Numbered from the stretch's first letter, positions 10,348-19,172 are shown. The stretch: DNA of 64,000 nt from Pseudidiomarina salinarum (GCF_000753715.1 NZ_JPER01000006.1:62001-126000), one strand, 5' to 3'. Numbers and translations are program-made. Notes: a model not told the origin generated them from the sequence alone.

Positions 10348-10719
10348 ATGCGTCATTATGAAATCGTATTCATGGTCCATCCGGACCAGAGCGAGCAAGT
10401 CCCGGGTATGATCGAGCGTTACAGCGAAACGATCAAACAGGGCGAAGGTACTATTCATCGTCTGGAAGACTGGGGCCGTCGTCAACTGGCTTACCCAATC
10501 AACAAGTTGCACAAAGCACACTACGTACTGATGAACATCGAAGCGTCTGCTGAAGTTGTCGAAGAGCTGGAAACTGCTTTCCGTTACAACGATGCCGTTC
10601 TGCGCAACATGATTATGCGTACGAAGGAAGCTGTCTCTGAACCCTCGGTATTTACCAAGAAAGAAGAGCGCAAAGGCGACAGCCGTCACGAAGAGCAGGA
10701 CGACAGCGACGCGGCGTAA
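10348..10719 (+). CDS. rpsF: 30S ribosomal protein S6
   Basis: A 123-residue S6 protein of the small subunit that binds S18 on the platform. It starts [20 protein letters not shown] and contains [23 protein letters not shown], both canonical. The C-terminus is an acidic tail ([10 protein letters not shown]), the region polyglutamylated in E. coli. It is the first gene of rpsF-priB-rpsR-rplI. Confidence 0.98.
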   Translation: MRHYEIVFMVHPDQSEQVPGMIERYSETIKQGEGTIHRLEDWGRRQLAYPINKLHKAHYVLMNIEASAEVVEELETAFRYNDAVLRNMIMRTKEAVSEPSVFTKKEERKGDSRHEEQDDSDAA

Positions 10720-10744
10720 GCTGGCGACGTAACGTCCATCCATT

Positions 10745-11294
<550 letters not shown>

Positions 11295-11337
11295 GCCAGC
11301 GTTGCGAACGATTTTAAGAAATCAGAGGTAGCGAACA

Positions 11338-11793
11338 ATGGAAATTATTCTATTAGACAAAGTCGCCAACTTAGGCGGCCTGGGTGACCAGGTTGCAGTG
11401 AAGTCTGGCTACGCACGTAACTTTTTGTTCCCGCAAGGTAAAGCAGTTCCTGCAACCGAAGCGAACAAGCAAAAGTTTGAAGAGCGTCGTGCTGAACTTG
11501 AAGCGAAAATTGCCGGTGATCTGGCAGCCGCTCAGGACCGCGCAGCGAAAGTTGAAGCCTTAAGTGCTATCGTAATCAGCTCAAAAGCTGGTGACGAAGG
11601 TAAACTCTTCGGTTCTATTGGTACTCGTGATATCGCTGAAGCAGTTTCTGCTGCCGGCGTTGAAGTCAATAAGAGCGAAGTTATCATGCCTCACGGCACT
11701 TTACGTGAAGTTGGTGAATACGAAATCGAACTGCATCTGCATGCCGACGTATTCGCGAAAATTACTGTGAAAGTTGTGCCGTCGGAAGACTAA
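11338..11793 (+). CDS. rplI: 50S ribosomal protein L9
   Basis: A 151-residue L9 protein with two globular domains joined by a long helix. The N-terminal domain shows [30 protein letters not shown]; the connecting helix spans ~40-75, and the C-terminal domain ends [10 protein letters not shown]-like. It is the last gene of the operon and is followed by a strong terminator. Confidence 0.98.
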   Translation: MEIILLDKVANLGGLGDQVAVKSGYARNFLFPQGKAVPATEANKQKFEERRAELEAKIAGDLAAAQDRAAKVEALSAIVISSKAGDEGKLFGSIGTRDIAEAVSAAGVEVNKSEVIMPHGTLREVGEYEIELHLHADVFAKITVKVVPSED

Positions 11794-11820
11794 GCATTAA
11801 GTTCACTGTATTTGTGATAG

Positions 11821-11849
11821 AAAAGCTGCCTTCGGGCAGCTTTTTTTTT
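11821..11849 (+). terminator. Rho-independent terminator after rplI
   Basis: A 9-bp stem (AAAGCTGCC/GGCAGCTTT) closes a TTCG tetraloop and runs into nine or more T residues. This is a textbook terminator ending rpsF-priB-rpsR-rplI. Confidence 0.95.
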
Positions 11850-11950
11850 GAATAAAATTTACCATCGATGTAAACCATCGGGCACTGAGCTTACTCTTAT
11901 ACTGCAACAACATGATTTAAGCTGTATCTGACTAATAACAAGGACACCCA

Positions 11951-12514
11951 GTGACAGCAGCGATTTTAACATCCGCCGCGTTTGACGATCCGGACCAGGC
12001 ATTGGTCCGGCAAGCCGCCGCCGGCGACGTAAAGGCCTTTCAGCGGCTGTTCGAGATCCACCACCGGCGGGTCTACGGACTGGTGCTGCGGCTGGCGGGC
12101 GATGTCGAAACGGCGCAGGACCTGACGCAGGATGTATTTATTCAGCTCTGGAATAACCTGCGCAGCTTTCGCGGGGAGAGCAAGTTCAGTACCTGGCTGC
12201 ATACGGTAGCAACGCGGGTTGCCATTACCGAGTTACGTAAGCACCGGCGCTGGTTTAAGCGCTTAAGCTTTAGTGATGACGATAGCTATCAACAGGAGCT
12301 GGTGCATCAGGATAGTGCTGATCTGACCGAGCTGGATGTGCTGATTAGCCGGTTGCCGCCGCAGACGCGCTGGGTGTTTGTTCTACACTGCCTTGAAGGA
12401 ATGCGGCACGAAGATATTGCGAAAGAGCTGGGAATTGCAGTAGGTACCAGTAAGGCCCAGGTACACCGGGCCAGAAGTTTACTTGAGGGGTGGTTAAGCC
12501 ATGACAGCCAATAA
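11951..12514 (+). CDS. ECF (RpoE-like) RNA polymerase sigma factor
   Basis: A 187-residue extracytoplasmic-function sigma factor read from GTG at 11951. Region 2 covers ~15-90 (QDLTQDVFIQLWNNLRSF, FSTWLHTVATRVA) and region 4 covers ~125-180 (LPPQTRWVFVLHCLEGMRHEDIAKEL and the helix-turn-helix VGTSKAQVHRARSLL). The next gene overlaps it and looks like its anti-sigma factor; a DUF4097 protein follows. I found no convincing self-regulated ECF promoter upstream. It is not the canonical rpoE, which would be followed by rseA-rseB. Confidence 0.92.
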   Translation: MTAAILTSAAFDDPDQALVRQAAAGDVKAFQRLFEIHHRRVYGLVLRLAGDVETAQDLTQDVFIQLWNNLRSFRGESKFSTWLHTVATRVAITELRKHRRWFKRLSFSDDDSYQQELVHQDSADLTELDVLISRLPPQTRWVFVLHCLEGMRHEDIAKELGIAVGTSKAQVHRARSLLEGWLSHDSQ

Positions 12515-13013
12515 AACCGACGCAGCAAAGAAATTAGATGAATTGATCGCTGATGCTATGAAGCAGGATGGGGAAAGAACGCCCCCAACGGATCTATGGC
12601 GGGGCATTGAACATAGCCTGACGCGTCAGCAGCAAGGTTCGGGCCGCTGGTTAAACTGGGTCTGGGCCAGTGCTGCAAGCATGGTGGTGGCCGTAGGGGT
12701 GATGACGGCCATCCAGATGGAACCGCAGCAACAGCAAGGGATCTACCAGTTGGTTAATACCTTAACGACCCAGCATCAGCAGCAGCGTGACATGATGCTG
12801 ACAAGTTACGAGCAGGCTGGCTTATCGCGTGACCTTGAGCAGCTTGAACCCGAATTAGTGGAGCTGCGTGAAGCGGCCCGGCAGATAACTGCGCAGTTGA
12901 AGCAGGATCCAAATAATCAAGCGTTGTGGGATCTGTTGCAGTGGGTGCATCAGCAGGAATTAAACCTAATCCGAACCAGTTACGAAACGACACCAAAATG
13001 GCAGCAAGCCTGA
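12501..13013 (+). CDS. Probable membrane-spanning anti-sigma factor
   Basis: A 170-residue protein with one central membrane segment (~51-70, LNWVWASAASMVVAVGVMTAI). The cytoplasmic N-terminus carries a PPTDLWRGIEHSLTR helix, and the periplasmic half is glutamine-rich and helical. It overlaps the sigma gene by 14 nt. The anti-sigma role is inferred from topology, size and overlap; the zinc-binding HxxxCxxC of ZAS-type anti-sigmas is absent. Confidence 0.7.
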   Translation: MTANKTDAAKKLDELIADAMKQDGERTPPTDLWRGIEHSLTRQQQGSGRWLNWVWASAASMVVAVGVMTAIQMEPQQQQGIYQLVNTLTTQHQQQRDMMLTSYEQAGLSRDLEQLEPELVELREAARQITAQLKQDPNNQALWDLLQWVHQQELNLIRTSYETTPKWQQA

Positions 13014-13024
13014 AGGAGTAAGAC

Positions 13025-13975
13025 ATGAATATACAGACGATTAAATTATTGGGGATTTCCCTGACGTTACTCCCTACCTTAGTGCTGGCGCAAGGGCGCG
13101 AGATCGATGAGCAAATGACTATCAGCGCCGACACCCGGGTGGTAATCGATAATATGCGCGGCAAAGTGGAAGTTTCCGGCTGGGACGAGAATCAGGCGAC
13201 CGTAACGGGTACCCTGGATAAGCACGCCGAAGATTTTATCTTTGCGCTGAGTGGCGACACCCTGACGATTAAAGTAAAAATGCCAAAACGGGGCAGTTAT
13301 AACGATAACGATGGCTCTGATCTGACCATTCGTTTGCCCCATGGTGTATCCCTTGATGTTAAGGGCGTTTCCAGTGACTTCACTGTTAGCCGTATTGACG
13401 GCGGTACCAAGGTACGCACCGTAAGCGGTGACCTGGATGTCCGTAACGTCACTGGTGGCGTTATACTCAATTCGGTAAGCGGTGATATATTTAGTCGCGA
13501 ACTCGGTGGCTCGGTGGAGCTGAAGACCGTCAGTGGCGATATTGACGATGCCGATGCCAGCAGCGATGAACTAAGCTATCAGGCGGTGAGTGGTGATATC
13601 AAAGGCTTCTCAAAAGCGGCCAAAGTGCATGCTGAAACCGTATCCGGTGATCTTAACCTGAATGTCGGGACGGTCGATAATCTTAAGGTCAATACGGTCA
13701 GTGGCGATCTGCAGACACGGCTGGAACTGCTGCCGCGCGCTCAGGTCAGAGCCAGCTCAGTTAGCGGCGAGATGAACTTCACTTTTACAGGTACGCTTAA
13801 TGCTGAGATTGATGCCGAAGCAAACGCCGGCGGCAGCATTCATAACCGGCTGACCGATGACCAGCCGCAGCGGCCGCGCTTCGGACCGGGCGAGAGTATC
13901 AGCTTTCAGCTGGGCGATGGTAGCGCCTCGGTGCGCCTGACCACAGTCAGTGGCGATATTCACCTACGAAATTAA
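13025..13975 (+). CDS. Exported DUF4097-type protein with VSGD repeats
   Basis: A 316-residue protein with a signal peptide (~1-22, ending LVLAQG). The mature part is a regular beta-solenoid-like repeat: VSG(D/E) recurs at about residues 133, 151, 169, 188, 206, 225 and 246, every 18-21 residues, with a final copy at 308. This fits the DUF4097/DUF4098 adhesin-like family often found beside ECF sigma/anti-sigma pairs. It is the third gene of the cassette, 11 nt after the anti-sigma gene. No catalytic residues are evident; it may be an envelope sensor or target. Confidence 0.8.
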   Translation: MNIQTIKLLGISLTLLPTLVLAQGREIDEQMTISADTRVVIDNMRGKVEVSGWDENQATVTGTLDKHAEDFIFALSGDTLTIKVKMPKRGSYNDNDGSDLTIRLPHGVSLDVKGVSSDFTVSRIDGGTKVRTVSGDLDVRNVTGGVILNSVSGDIFSRELGGSVELKTVSGDIDDADASSDELSYQAVSGDIKGFSKAAKVHAETVSGDLNLNVGTVDNLKVNTVSGDLQTRLELLPRAQVRASSVSGEMNFTFTGTLNAEIDAEANAGGSIHNRLTDDQPQRPRFGPGESISFQLGDGSASVRLTTVSGDIHLRN

Positions 13976-13995
13976 TCACGCTAAATCAGAAGTTT

Positions 13996-14020
13996 AAGCG
14001 GAACACCCTGTGTTCCGCTT
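13996..14020 (+). terminator. Hairpin after the sigma/anti-sigma/DUF4097 genes (no T-tract)
   Basis: A perfect 10-bp stem (AAGCGGAACA/TGTTCCGCTT) with a CCCTG loop starts about 20 nt after the stop. It lacks a downstream T-run, so it may protect the 3' end or work with other factors rather than act as an intrinsic terminator. Confidence 0.5.
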
Positions 14021-14089
14021 CCCTCCCGCGACATCCTTTTGTATAGTCACTGCAGCCAACAGATTATTTACCCCAACTTTGAGATTTAA

Positions 14090-15493
14090 ATGCCTGCAAA
14101 TCGCCCGGAAAAGCAAGTGCGCCGAGACGCTAAACTTGACGCAATAAAGACACCACCGCATTCGATTGAAGCTGAACAGTCAGTGCTCGGCGGTCTGATG
14201 CTTGATAATCAGGCGTGGGATACTATCGCCGGCGAATTAATTGGCGATGATTTTTACCATCGCGGGCACCGCCTGATATTTCAGGCCATGCACCACCTGT
14301 CTGAGCGCAATCTGCCAATTGATTTGGTGACGGTATCGGAGACGCTGGAAACTACCGGTGAACTGCAGGACGTTGGTGGCTTCGCGTATCTGGGCGAGAT
14401 CGCTAAAAACACACCCAGTGCAGCCAATATCAGAGCTTATGCGCAAATCGTACGTGAACGTGCGGTAGTGCGTGAAATGATTGCCGTGGCCAACGAAATT
14501 GCTGAGTCGGGTTTCGATACCCAGAACCGTACCAGTTCCGAGTTGCTTGATCTGGCGGAGAGTAAAGTATTTAAGATAGCCGAAAAGCGGACCAATGAGA
14601 ACGAAGGGCCGCAGGCGATCGCGCCGATTCTGCAACGTACGGTGGATCGTATTGACCTGTTGAGCCGGAGCAAGAATCCAAATGGTATCACCGGTATTTC
14701 GAGCGGCTTTTACGATTTGGATCGCATGACTTCAGGCTTGCAGCCAGCTGATTTGATTATTGTTGCGGCTCGTCCGTCGATGGGTAAAACCACTTTTGCG
14801 ATGAACCTCTGTGAAAACGTCGCGTTAAAGAATGACAAACCGGTACTGGTGTTTAGTCTTGAGATGCCGTCCGAGCAAATCATGATGCGGATGCTGGCCT
14901 CGCTGAGTCATGTTGATCAGACCCGCATCCGTAATGGCCAGCTCAAAGATGAAGACTGGACGCGCATTGCCTCAACCATCAATATTTTAAAAGAACGAAA
15001 CAACATCTTTATCGATGATTCATCGGGTCTGACACCTACTGAGGTCCGCTCCAGGGCGCGCCGGGTGTTTCGTGAGTCTGGCGGTTTATCGATGATCATG
15101 GTGGATTATCTGCAGTTAATGACAGTGCCGGGCAATAATGAGAACCGTACTCTGGAAATTGCTGAAATATCGCGCTCACTGAAATCGCTCGCGAAAGAGC
15201 TGAGTATTCCGGTTGTGGCATTGTCGCAGTTGAACCGCTCGCTTGAGCAACGCTCGAACCGCCGCCCGATCAACTCCGATTTGCGGGAGTCGGGTTCAAT
15301 CGAGCAGGATGCGGACGTAATCATGTTTATTTACCGGGATGAAGTTTATAACCCGGAAACAGATGAGCAGGGTGTTGCTGAGGTGATTATTGGTAAGCAG
15401 CGGAACGGACCGATTGGCACGGTGAAACTGAAGTTCCAGGGTAATCTCTCGCGCTTTGACAATCTTGCGCTCAGTGAGCCTGACGGCTACTGA
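14090..15493 (+). CDS. dnaB: Replicative DNA helicase
   Basis: A 467-residue hexameric 5'-3' helicase of the replication fork. The N-terminal primase-interacting domain (HSIEAEQSVLGGLMLDNQAWD) spans ~20-120. The RecA-like motor has Walker A ARPSMGKTTFAMN near residue 226, Walker B SMIMVDYLQLM, and DLRESGSIEQDADVIMFIYRDE. Its association with zur and dusA resembles the E. coli dnaB/zur/dusA/pspG neighbourhood. Confidence 0.98.
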   Translation: MPANRPEKQVRRDAKLDAIKTPPHSIEAEQSVLGGLMLDNQAWDTIAGELIGDDFYHRGHRLIFQAMHHLSERNLPIDLVTVSETLETTGELQDVGGFAYLGEIAKNTPSAANIRAYAQIVRERAVVREMIAVANEIAESGFDTQNRTSSELLDLAESKVFKIAEKRTNENEGPQAIAPILQRTVDRIDLLSRSKNPNGITGISSGFYDLDRMTSGLQPADLIIVAARPSMGKTTFAMNLCENVALKNDKPVLVFSLEMPSEQIMMRMLASLSHVDQTRIRNGQLKDEDWTRIASTINILKERNNIFIDDSSGLTPTEVRSRARRVFRESGGLSMIMVDYLQLMTVPGNNENRTLEIAEISRSLKSLAKELSIPVVALSQLNRSLEQRSNRRPINSDLRESGSIEQDADVIMFIYRDEVYNPETDEQGVAEVIIGKQRNGPIGTVKLKFQGNLSRFDNLALSEPDGY

Positions 15494-15496
15494 GTC

Positions 15497-15517
15497 AGCG
15501 AGTGCTTAGCACTCGCT
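15497..15517. terminator. Hairpin between convergent dnaB and zur
   Basis: A 9-bp perfect stem (AGCGAGTGC/GCACTCGCT) with a TTA loop fills the gap between the two stop codons and ends one base before the zur stop. Its position suggests a bidirectional terminator, though flanking T-runs are short. Confidence 0.55.
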
Positions 15518-15961
15518 TCAGATATCGCACTGCTGGCACAGACCGTGGGCTTCTATGGTCTGGCTGGCAACCTTAAAACCCTGTTCTTCAGCCTGCTTGC
15601 GCAGCGCATCATAGACCCCGTCAGACTGTATTTCCTGCACCGAGCCACAGACTTCGCAAATCAACATTTGCACCGGATGTTGATGGTCAAAGTGGCTGCA
15701 CAGCACGTAGCTGTTCGATGAACTGATCTTATGCACAAAGCCTTGTTCCTGCAAAAAGTCCAGCGCCCGGTAAATCGTCGGCGGTTTGGCATTAGGCACA
15801 GCTGACTTGAGCTTATCCAGTAAATCATAAGCGCCGATGGCACCGGTTTCGGCGGCCAGAATTTCGAACACTTCACGACGCGCAGGAGTCAGCCTTGCAC
15901 CGCGGTGTTCACAGAGTTTTTCGGCCTTGGCGACCAGCCTTTGGGTTTCTTTTTGGTTCAT
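15518..15961 (-). CDS. zur: Zinc uptake regulator (Fur family)
   Basis: A 147-residue Fur-family repressor. The winged-helix DNA-binding part reads RLTPARREVFEIL and AKPPTIYRALDFLQEQGFVHKI, closest to Zur among Fur paralogues. Two CxxC pairs (CEVC; CQQC near the C-terminus) form the structural zinc site. The EAHGLC block near the end is characteristic of Zur. It is expected to repress zinc importers, none of which lie in this window. Confidence 0.88.
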   Translation of the reverse strand: MNQKETQRLVAKAEKLCEHRGARLTPARREVFEILAAETGAIGAYDLLDKLKSAVPNAKPPTIYRALDFLQEQGFVHKISSSNSYVLCSHFDHQHPVQMLICEVCGSVQEIQSDGVYDALRKQAEEQGFKVASQTIEAHGLCQQCDI

Positions 15962-15999
15962 GCCGCTAGTTTACCACGGCCTTTAAAAATGAGATAGGC

Positions 16000-16008
16000 T
16001 GCTATAAT
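16000..16008 (+). promoter_or_regulatory. Extended -10 promoter for the amidase gene
   Basis: TGC followed by a perfect TATAAT (16003-16008) forms an extended -10 element 31 bp ahead of the amidase ATG. No good -35 box lies at the proper distance, as is common for extended -10 promoters. Confidence 0.5.
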
Positions 16009-16039
16009 AGGCGATAGGTTAAGCAGTTAGGGATGCACT

Positions 16040-17536
16040 ATGAATCTTTGTGAGGTCGGTGTCGACCAGTTACAGGACGCCATGAACCAGGGAGAGCTTA
16101 GCGCCGCAGAAATCACCCATTATTACCTGCAGCAGATCGCCAGCCACAACTACGGTGACGCCAATCTGCACGCCTTCATCACGGTGCAGGATGCGGAGCT
16201 GCTAATGGAGCAGGCGCACCAGCTCGATCGTGAACGGCAGCAGGGTAAGGCGCGGGGGCCTCTGCACGGCATTCCCGTGGCCATCAAAGATAATATTGAT
16301 ACCGGTGACGGGATGCCGACGACCACCGGCTCATTGTTGTTGCGTGAGCACCGGGCCCCGGATGACGCCTTTGTGGTGAAGCAGCTACGCGATGCCGGTG
16401 CGATTATTCTGGGTAAAACCAATCTCAGTGAATGGGCCAACTTCCGGTCAACTGCCTCCAGCTCTGGCTGGAGCAGTCTCGGCGGGCAGACCAAAAATCC
16501 CTATGACCCAACGCGCTCAACCTGTGGTTCAAGTTCCGGCTCGGCGGTGGCGGTAAGCGCGAATCTGGTGACGCTTGCGATCGGCACCGAAACCGACGGC
16601 TCGCTGACCATGCCAGCCTCGACTACAGGTATTGTCGCGATTAAGCCAACGCGTGGGCTAATCAGCCGCGATGGCATTATTCCTATTGCGCGCAGCCAGG
16701 ACACTGCCGGTCCGATGGCCCGCAGTGTTCGTGACGCTGTTTATATGTTGCAGGTAATGGCAGGCAACGATCAACGCGATGACGACAGTTACAGTGATGA
16801 CCGCGATTTCACCGACTACCTTAGCGAACAAGGACTGCAAGGGAAGCGTATTGGCGTGGTACGTGAGCTGACCGGTTATCATGCCGGGGTCGATGCGCTG
16901 TTTGATCAGCAGTTACCGCTACTGGAACAAGCTGGCGCGACACTCGTTGATGCCTTACGCTTTCCGTCCGGGCTAAGCTGGGCCCGGGATGAGTTTGATT
17001 TGTTGCTTCATGAATTCAGGCAGGACATCGCCGATTATTTAGCGCAAACCTCTGACACCGGATTTAACTCGCTGAAAGATCTGATCCTAGCGAACAGCAA
17101 ATACAAAGATGCCATTTTACCCTGGTTCGGCCAGGAAATGTTTATCCTGGCCGAGGGGCTCAGCGAGGAAAGCCAGCAAGACTATGAAGCCGCGGTAAAG
17201 CGTGCCAAGCAGGCTGCCGGGCACGATACCATTGACGCTTTACTGAAAAAACATGAGCTGGATTTGCTGATCGCACCCACCTCAGGCCCGGCCTGGAAGA
17301 TTGATCTGATCAACGGCGATAATCTGCTTGGCAGCGCCAGTAGCGCGCCGGCGGTGGCAGGTTACCCACACATTACCGTGCCTATGGGCTTTGTGCATGA
17401 AATGCCGGTTGGTCTCAGCTTTATTGGTACCGCGCGTTCAGAAGCCACGCTTATTGCCGCTGCCTACGCTTATGAGCAGTGTAGCAGCGCCCGGCGCGCG
17501 CCGGACTTAACTTGCAAAACCGAGCCTGATGAGTAG
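16040..17536 (+). CDS. Amidase-signature family hydrolase
   Basis: A 498-residue amidase of the AS superfamily, which hydrolyses carboxamides through a Ser-cisSer-Lys triad. The lysine is in AIKDNI (~83), the cis-serine in TCGSSSGSAVAVS (~164-166), and the nucleophile in GTETDGSLTMPAS (~188). No signal peptide is visible, so it is probably cytoplasmic. The substrate cannot be read from the sequence, and gatB/gatC are absent nearby, so it is unlikely to be GatA. It sits between zur and dusA. Confidence 0.88.
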   Translation: MNLCEVGVDQLQDAMNQGELSAAEITHYYLQQIASHNYGDANLHAFITVQDAELLMEQAHQLDRERQQGKARGPLHGIPVAIKDNIDTGDGMPTTTGSLLLREHRAPDDAFVVKQLRDAGAIILGKTNLSEWANFRSTASSSGWSSLGGQTKNPYDPTRSTCGSSSGSAVAVSANLVTLAIGTETDGSLTMPASTTGIVAIKPTRGLISRDGIIPIARSQDTAGPMARSVRDAVYMLQVMAGNDQRDDDSYSDDRDFTDYLSEQGLQGKRIGVVRELTGYHAGVDALFDQQLPLLEQAGATLVDALRFPSGLSWARDEFDLLLHEFRQDIADYLAQTSDTGFNSLKDLILANSKYKDAILPWFGQEMFILAEGLSEESQQDYEAAVKRAKQAAGHDTIDALLKKHELDLLIAPTSGPAWKIDLINGDNLLGSASSAPAVAGYPHITVPMGFVHEMPVGLSFIGTARSEATLIAAAYAYEQCSSARRAPDLTCKTEPDE

Positions 17537-17573
17537 ACTATGGCGTCCTTTTTAACCGGTGAATAACGATCTC

Positions 17574-18599
17574 ATGAACAGAGCAAAGCTGTCGTCGCCT
17601 TATCTGGCTGTAGCCCCTATGCTGGACTGGACTGATCGCCATTGCCGGTATTTTCATCGGTTATTCACTAAAAAAACCGTGCTTTACACTGAAATGGTAA
17701 CAACTGGCGCACTTATTCACGGTAAGCAGGATTTTATCCAGTATCACCCCGCAGAGCAGCCGCTGGTTTTACAATTGGGCGGCAGTGACCCGGCCGCTAT
17801 GGCTGAGTGCACGGCCAGAGCCGCGGAACGCGGCTATCAGGAAGTAAATATAAATGTTGGCTGTCCGTCTGATCGGGTTCAGAGCGGCAGCTTTGGTGCT
17901 TGTCTGATGGCAACGCCAGAAACAGTCGCTGAGTGTGTGGCGGCAATGCAGGCGGCGGCGCCGATACGGGTTTCGGTCAAAACCCGGCTTGGTATTGACG
18001 AGCATGACAGTGATGCCTTTCTGCAGACGTTTATCGACACCGTAGCCGCAGCCGGCTGTGAGCACTTCACCCTGCATGCGCGCACCGCCTGGCTCAAAGG
18101 GCTGAGTCCGAAACAGAACCGTGAAGTACCGCCGCTGAACTATGAGCGGGTGTACCGGATGAAGGATCGCTATCCGGATTTACACCTTACGGTTAACGGT
18201 GGTATCACTCAAATCACTGACATCGCGCAGCACCTGCAACATGTTGATGGTGTGATGGTGGGGCGGGAAGCCTATCAGAATCCGGCTTTCCTGAGTCAGT
18301 TTGATCGGTTTTTCGGGGATGAGTCCGCGCCGGTAACTGACGAAGAAGCCGTACGCCTGATGATCCCTTATATTAACCAGCATGTAGCTGAGGGCGGCCG
18401 CTGCTGGCATGTGGTGCGCCATATGCTGGGGTTATTCCAGGGCGCTCCCGGCGCCAAGCGCTGGCGTCAGGTTCTCAGCCAGCAAGGCCCGTCAGCGACC
18501 GACGCCGGCGAATTGCTGGAACAGGCATTAGCGGAAATCGATATTGCCCGTAGCAAATATGCCGAAAATGTAGCCAATTTCGCCACTCCCGCTTCATAA
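17574..18599 (+). CDS. dusA: tRNA-dihydrouridine(20/20a) synthase
   Basis: An FMN-dependent enzyme reducing U20/U20a in the tRNA D-loop, about 341 residues. SPYLAVAPMLDWTDRHCRYFHRL, VNINVGCPSDRVQSGSFGACLM (catalytic Cys in the Gly-Ala-Cys block) and HMLGLFQGAPGAKRWRQ identify DusA rather than DusB or DusC. I chose the ATG at 17574; a GTG at 17559 in frame is possible and neither has a strong ribosome site. The following small genes lie where E. coli carries pspG. Confidence 0.94.
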   Translation: MNRAKLSSPYLAVAPMLDWTDRHCRYFHRLFTKKTVLYTEMVTTGALIHGKQDFIQYHPAEQPLVLQLGGSDPAAMAECTARAAERGYQEVNINVGCPSDRVQSGSFGACLMATPETVAECVAAMQAAAPIRVSVKTRLGIDEHDSDAFLQTFIDTVAAAGCEHFTLHARTAWLKGLSPKQNREVPPLNYERVYRMKDRYPDLHLTVNGGITQITDIAQHLQHVDGVMVGREAYQNPAFLSQFDRFFGDESAPVTDEEAVRLMIPYINQHVAEGGRCWHVVRHMLGLFQGAPGAKRWRQVLSQQGPSATDAGELLEQALAEIDIARSKYAENVANFATPAS

Positions 18600-18633
18600 A
18601 GTCATGTGACGCTCGCCCTATCGCTTAATGGTA

Positions 18634-18647
18634 GCGTTATAAAACGC
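18634..18647 (+). promoter_or_regulatory. Candidate enhancer palindrome upstream of the sigma-54 promoter
   Basis: A GCGTT-ATAA-AACGC inverted repeat is centred ~90 bp upstream of the predicted sigma-54 start. That is the usual distance for a bacterial enhancer-binding protein site. Which activator binds (PspF would fit the locus) is a guess. Confidence 0.4.
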
Positions 18648-18672
18648 GGGCACCCGGATTAATGTGATTAAA

Positions 18673-18685
18673 AATCAATCGCTTA
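18673..18685 (+). promoter_or_regulatory. IHF binding site
   Basis: AATCAATCGCTTA matches the IHF consensus WATCAANNNNTTR at every defined base. It lies between the putative enhancer and the -24 box, the classical place for IHF to bend DNA at a sigma-54 promoter. Confidence 0.65.
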
Positions 18686-18703
18686 GTATTTTGTTTTGAA
18701 AGC

Positions 18704-18719
18704 TGGCACAACCTTCGCA
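18704..18719 (+). promoter_or_regulatory. Sigma-54 (-24/-12) promoter
   Basis: TGGCAC at 18704-18709 and TCGCA at 18715-18719 place the invariant GG and GC exactly 10 bases apart, differing from TGGCAC-N5-TTGCA at one position. Transcription should begin near 18730, about 46 nt before the small gene, which has an AGGAG ribosome site 7 nt ahead of its ATG. Expression would need RpoN and an AAA+ activator. Confidence 0.8.
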
Positions 18720-18775
18720 TAACTCCTGTCGACTTAACTGGTAATCCACCATGTAACTGAAACAGGAGCTCTACC

Positions 18776-19051
18776 ATGAATACCCAAATTGCCTCTATCT
18801 TTGTTGCCGCCGCGCTTGCTCTGAGCAGTACCGCTGCCCAGGCTGACATTGACGATAACAGCAGCACCAGAAGCTATCTGAATGATGCCTTTTCACAACA
18901 GGCCAGCTCAGTGACAACTGAATTAGCGAATGCTACCCGCTATGCGTTGCAACAGACACTGGCTGAACTCAAGCTGGCTTTCAGCCCGGCGGACGAAGCG
19001 GTTGAACTGACTGCGCTGAATACAGCGGTAACGACTAAGAACGAGGACTAA
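18776..19051 (+). CDS. Small exported protein under sigma-54 control
   Basis: A 91-residue protein with a clear signal peptide (hydrophobic ~5-20, cleavage likely after AAQA). The mature part is ~68 residues, probably helical (ATRYALQQTLAELKLAF), without cysteines. I recognise no family. It lies at the pspG position downstream of dusA but is not PspG, which is a hydrophobic inner-membrane protein. The promoter suggests induction by an envelope or nutritional stress. It is followed 4 nt later by a 38-codon gene. Confidence 0.7.
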   Translation: MNTQIASIFVAAALALSSTAAQADIDDNSSTRSYLNDAFSQQASSVTTELANATRYALQQTLAELKLAFSPADEAVELTALNTAVTTKNED

Positions 19052-19055
19052 GCTG

Positions 19056-19172
19056 ATGCTGCTTAACCCATTCATGTACACGCTAATCATGATAGCGCCC
19101 GTACTTGGGACACTGGTTGCAGGTACGGTCGTTATCGCTTCAGCTGCGATAAGCAGCAGCAAATCCGGATGA
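19056..19172 (+). CDS. 38-residue single-pass membrane protein
   Basis: A small gene (ATG 19056, TGA 19170-19172) encoding MLLNPFMYTLIMIAPVLGTL and ending ISSSKSG. Most of the chain is one hydrophobic helix (~8-32), so it should insert in the inner membrane. It starts 4 nt after the upstream stop and probably shares the sigma-54 transcript. It is too short for ordinary gene callers. The call rests on position and composition; comparison with relatives would settle it. Confidence 0.5.
   Translation: MLLNPFMYTLIMIAPVLGTLVAGTVVIASAAISSSKSG

Noticed and set aside
11860-11950. Self-regulated ECF promoter before the sigma gene
   Set aside because: ACCATCG occurs twice and a TATACT is present, but no ECF-type -35/-10 pair at proper spacing could be defended.
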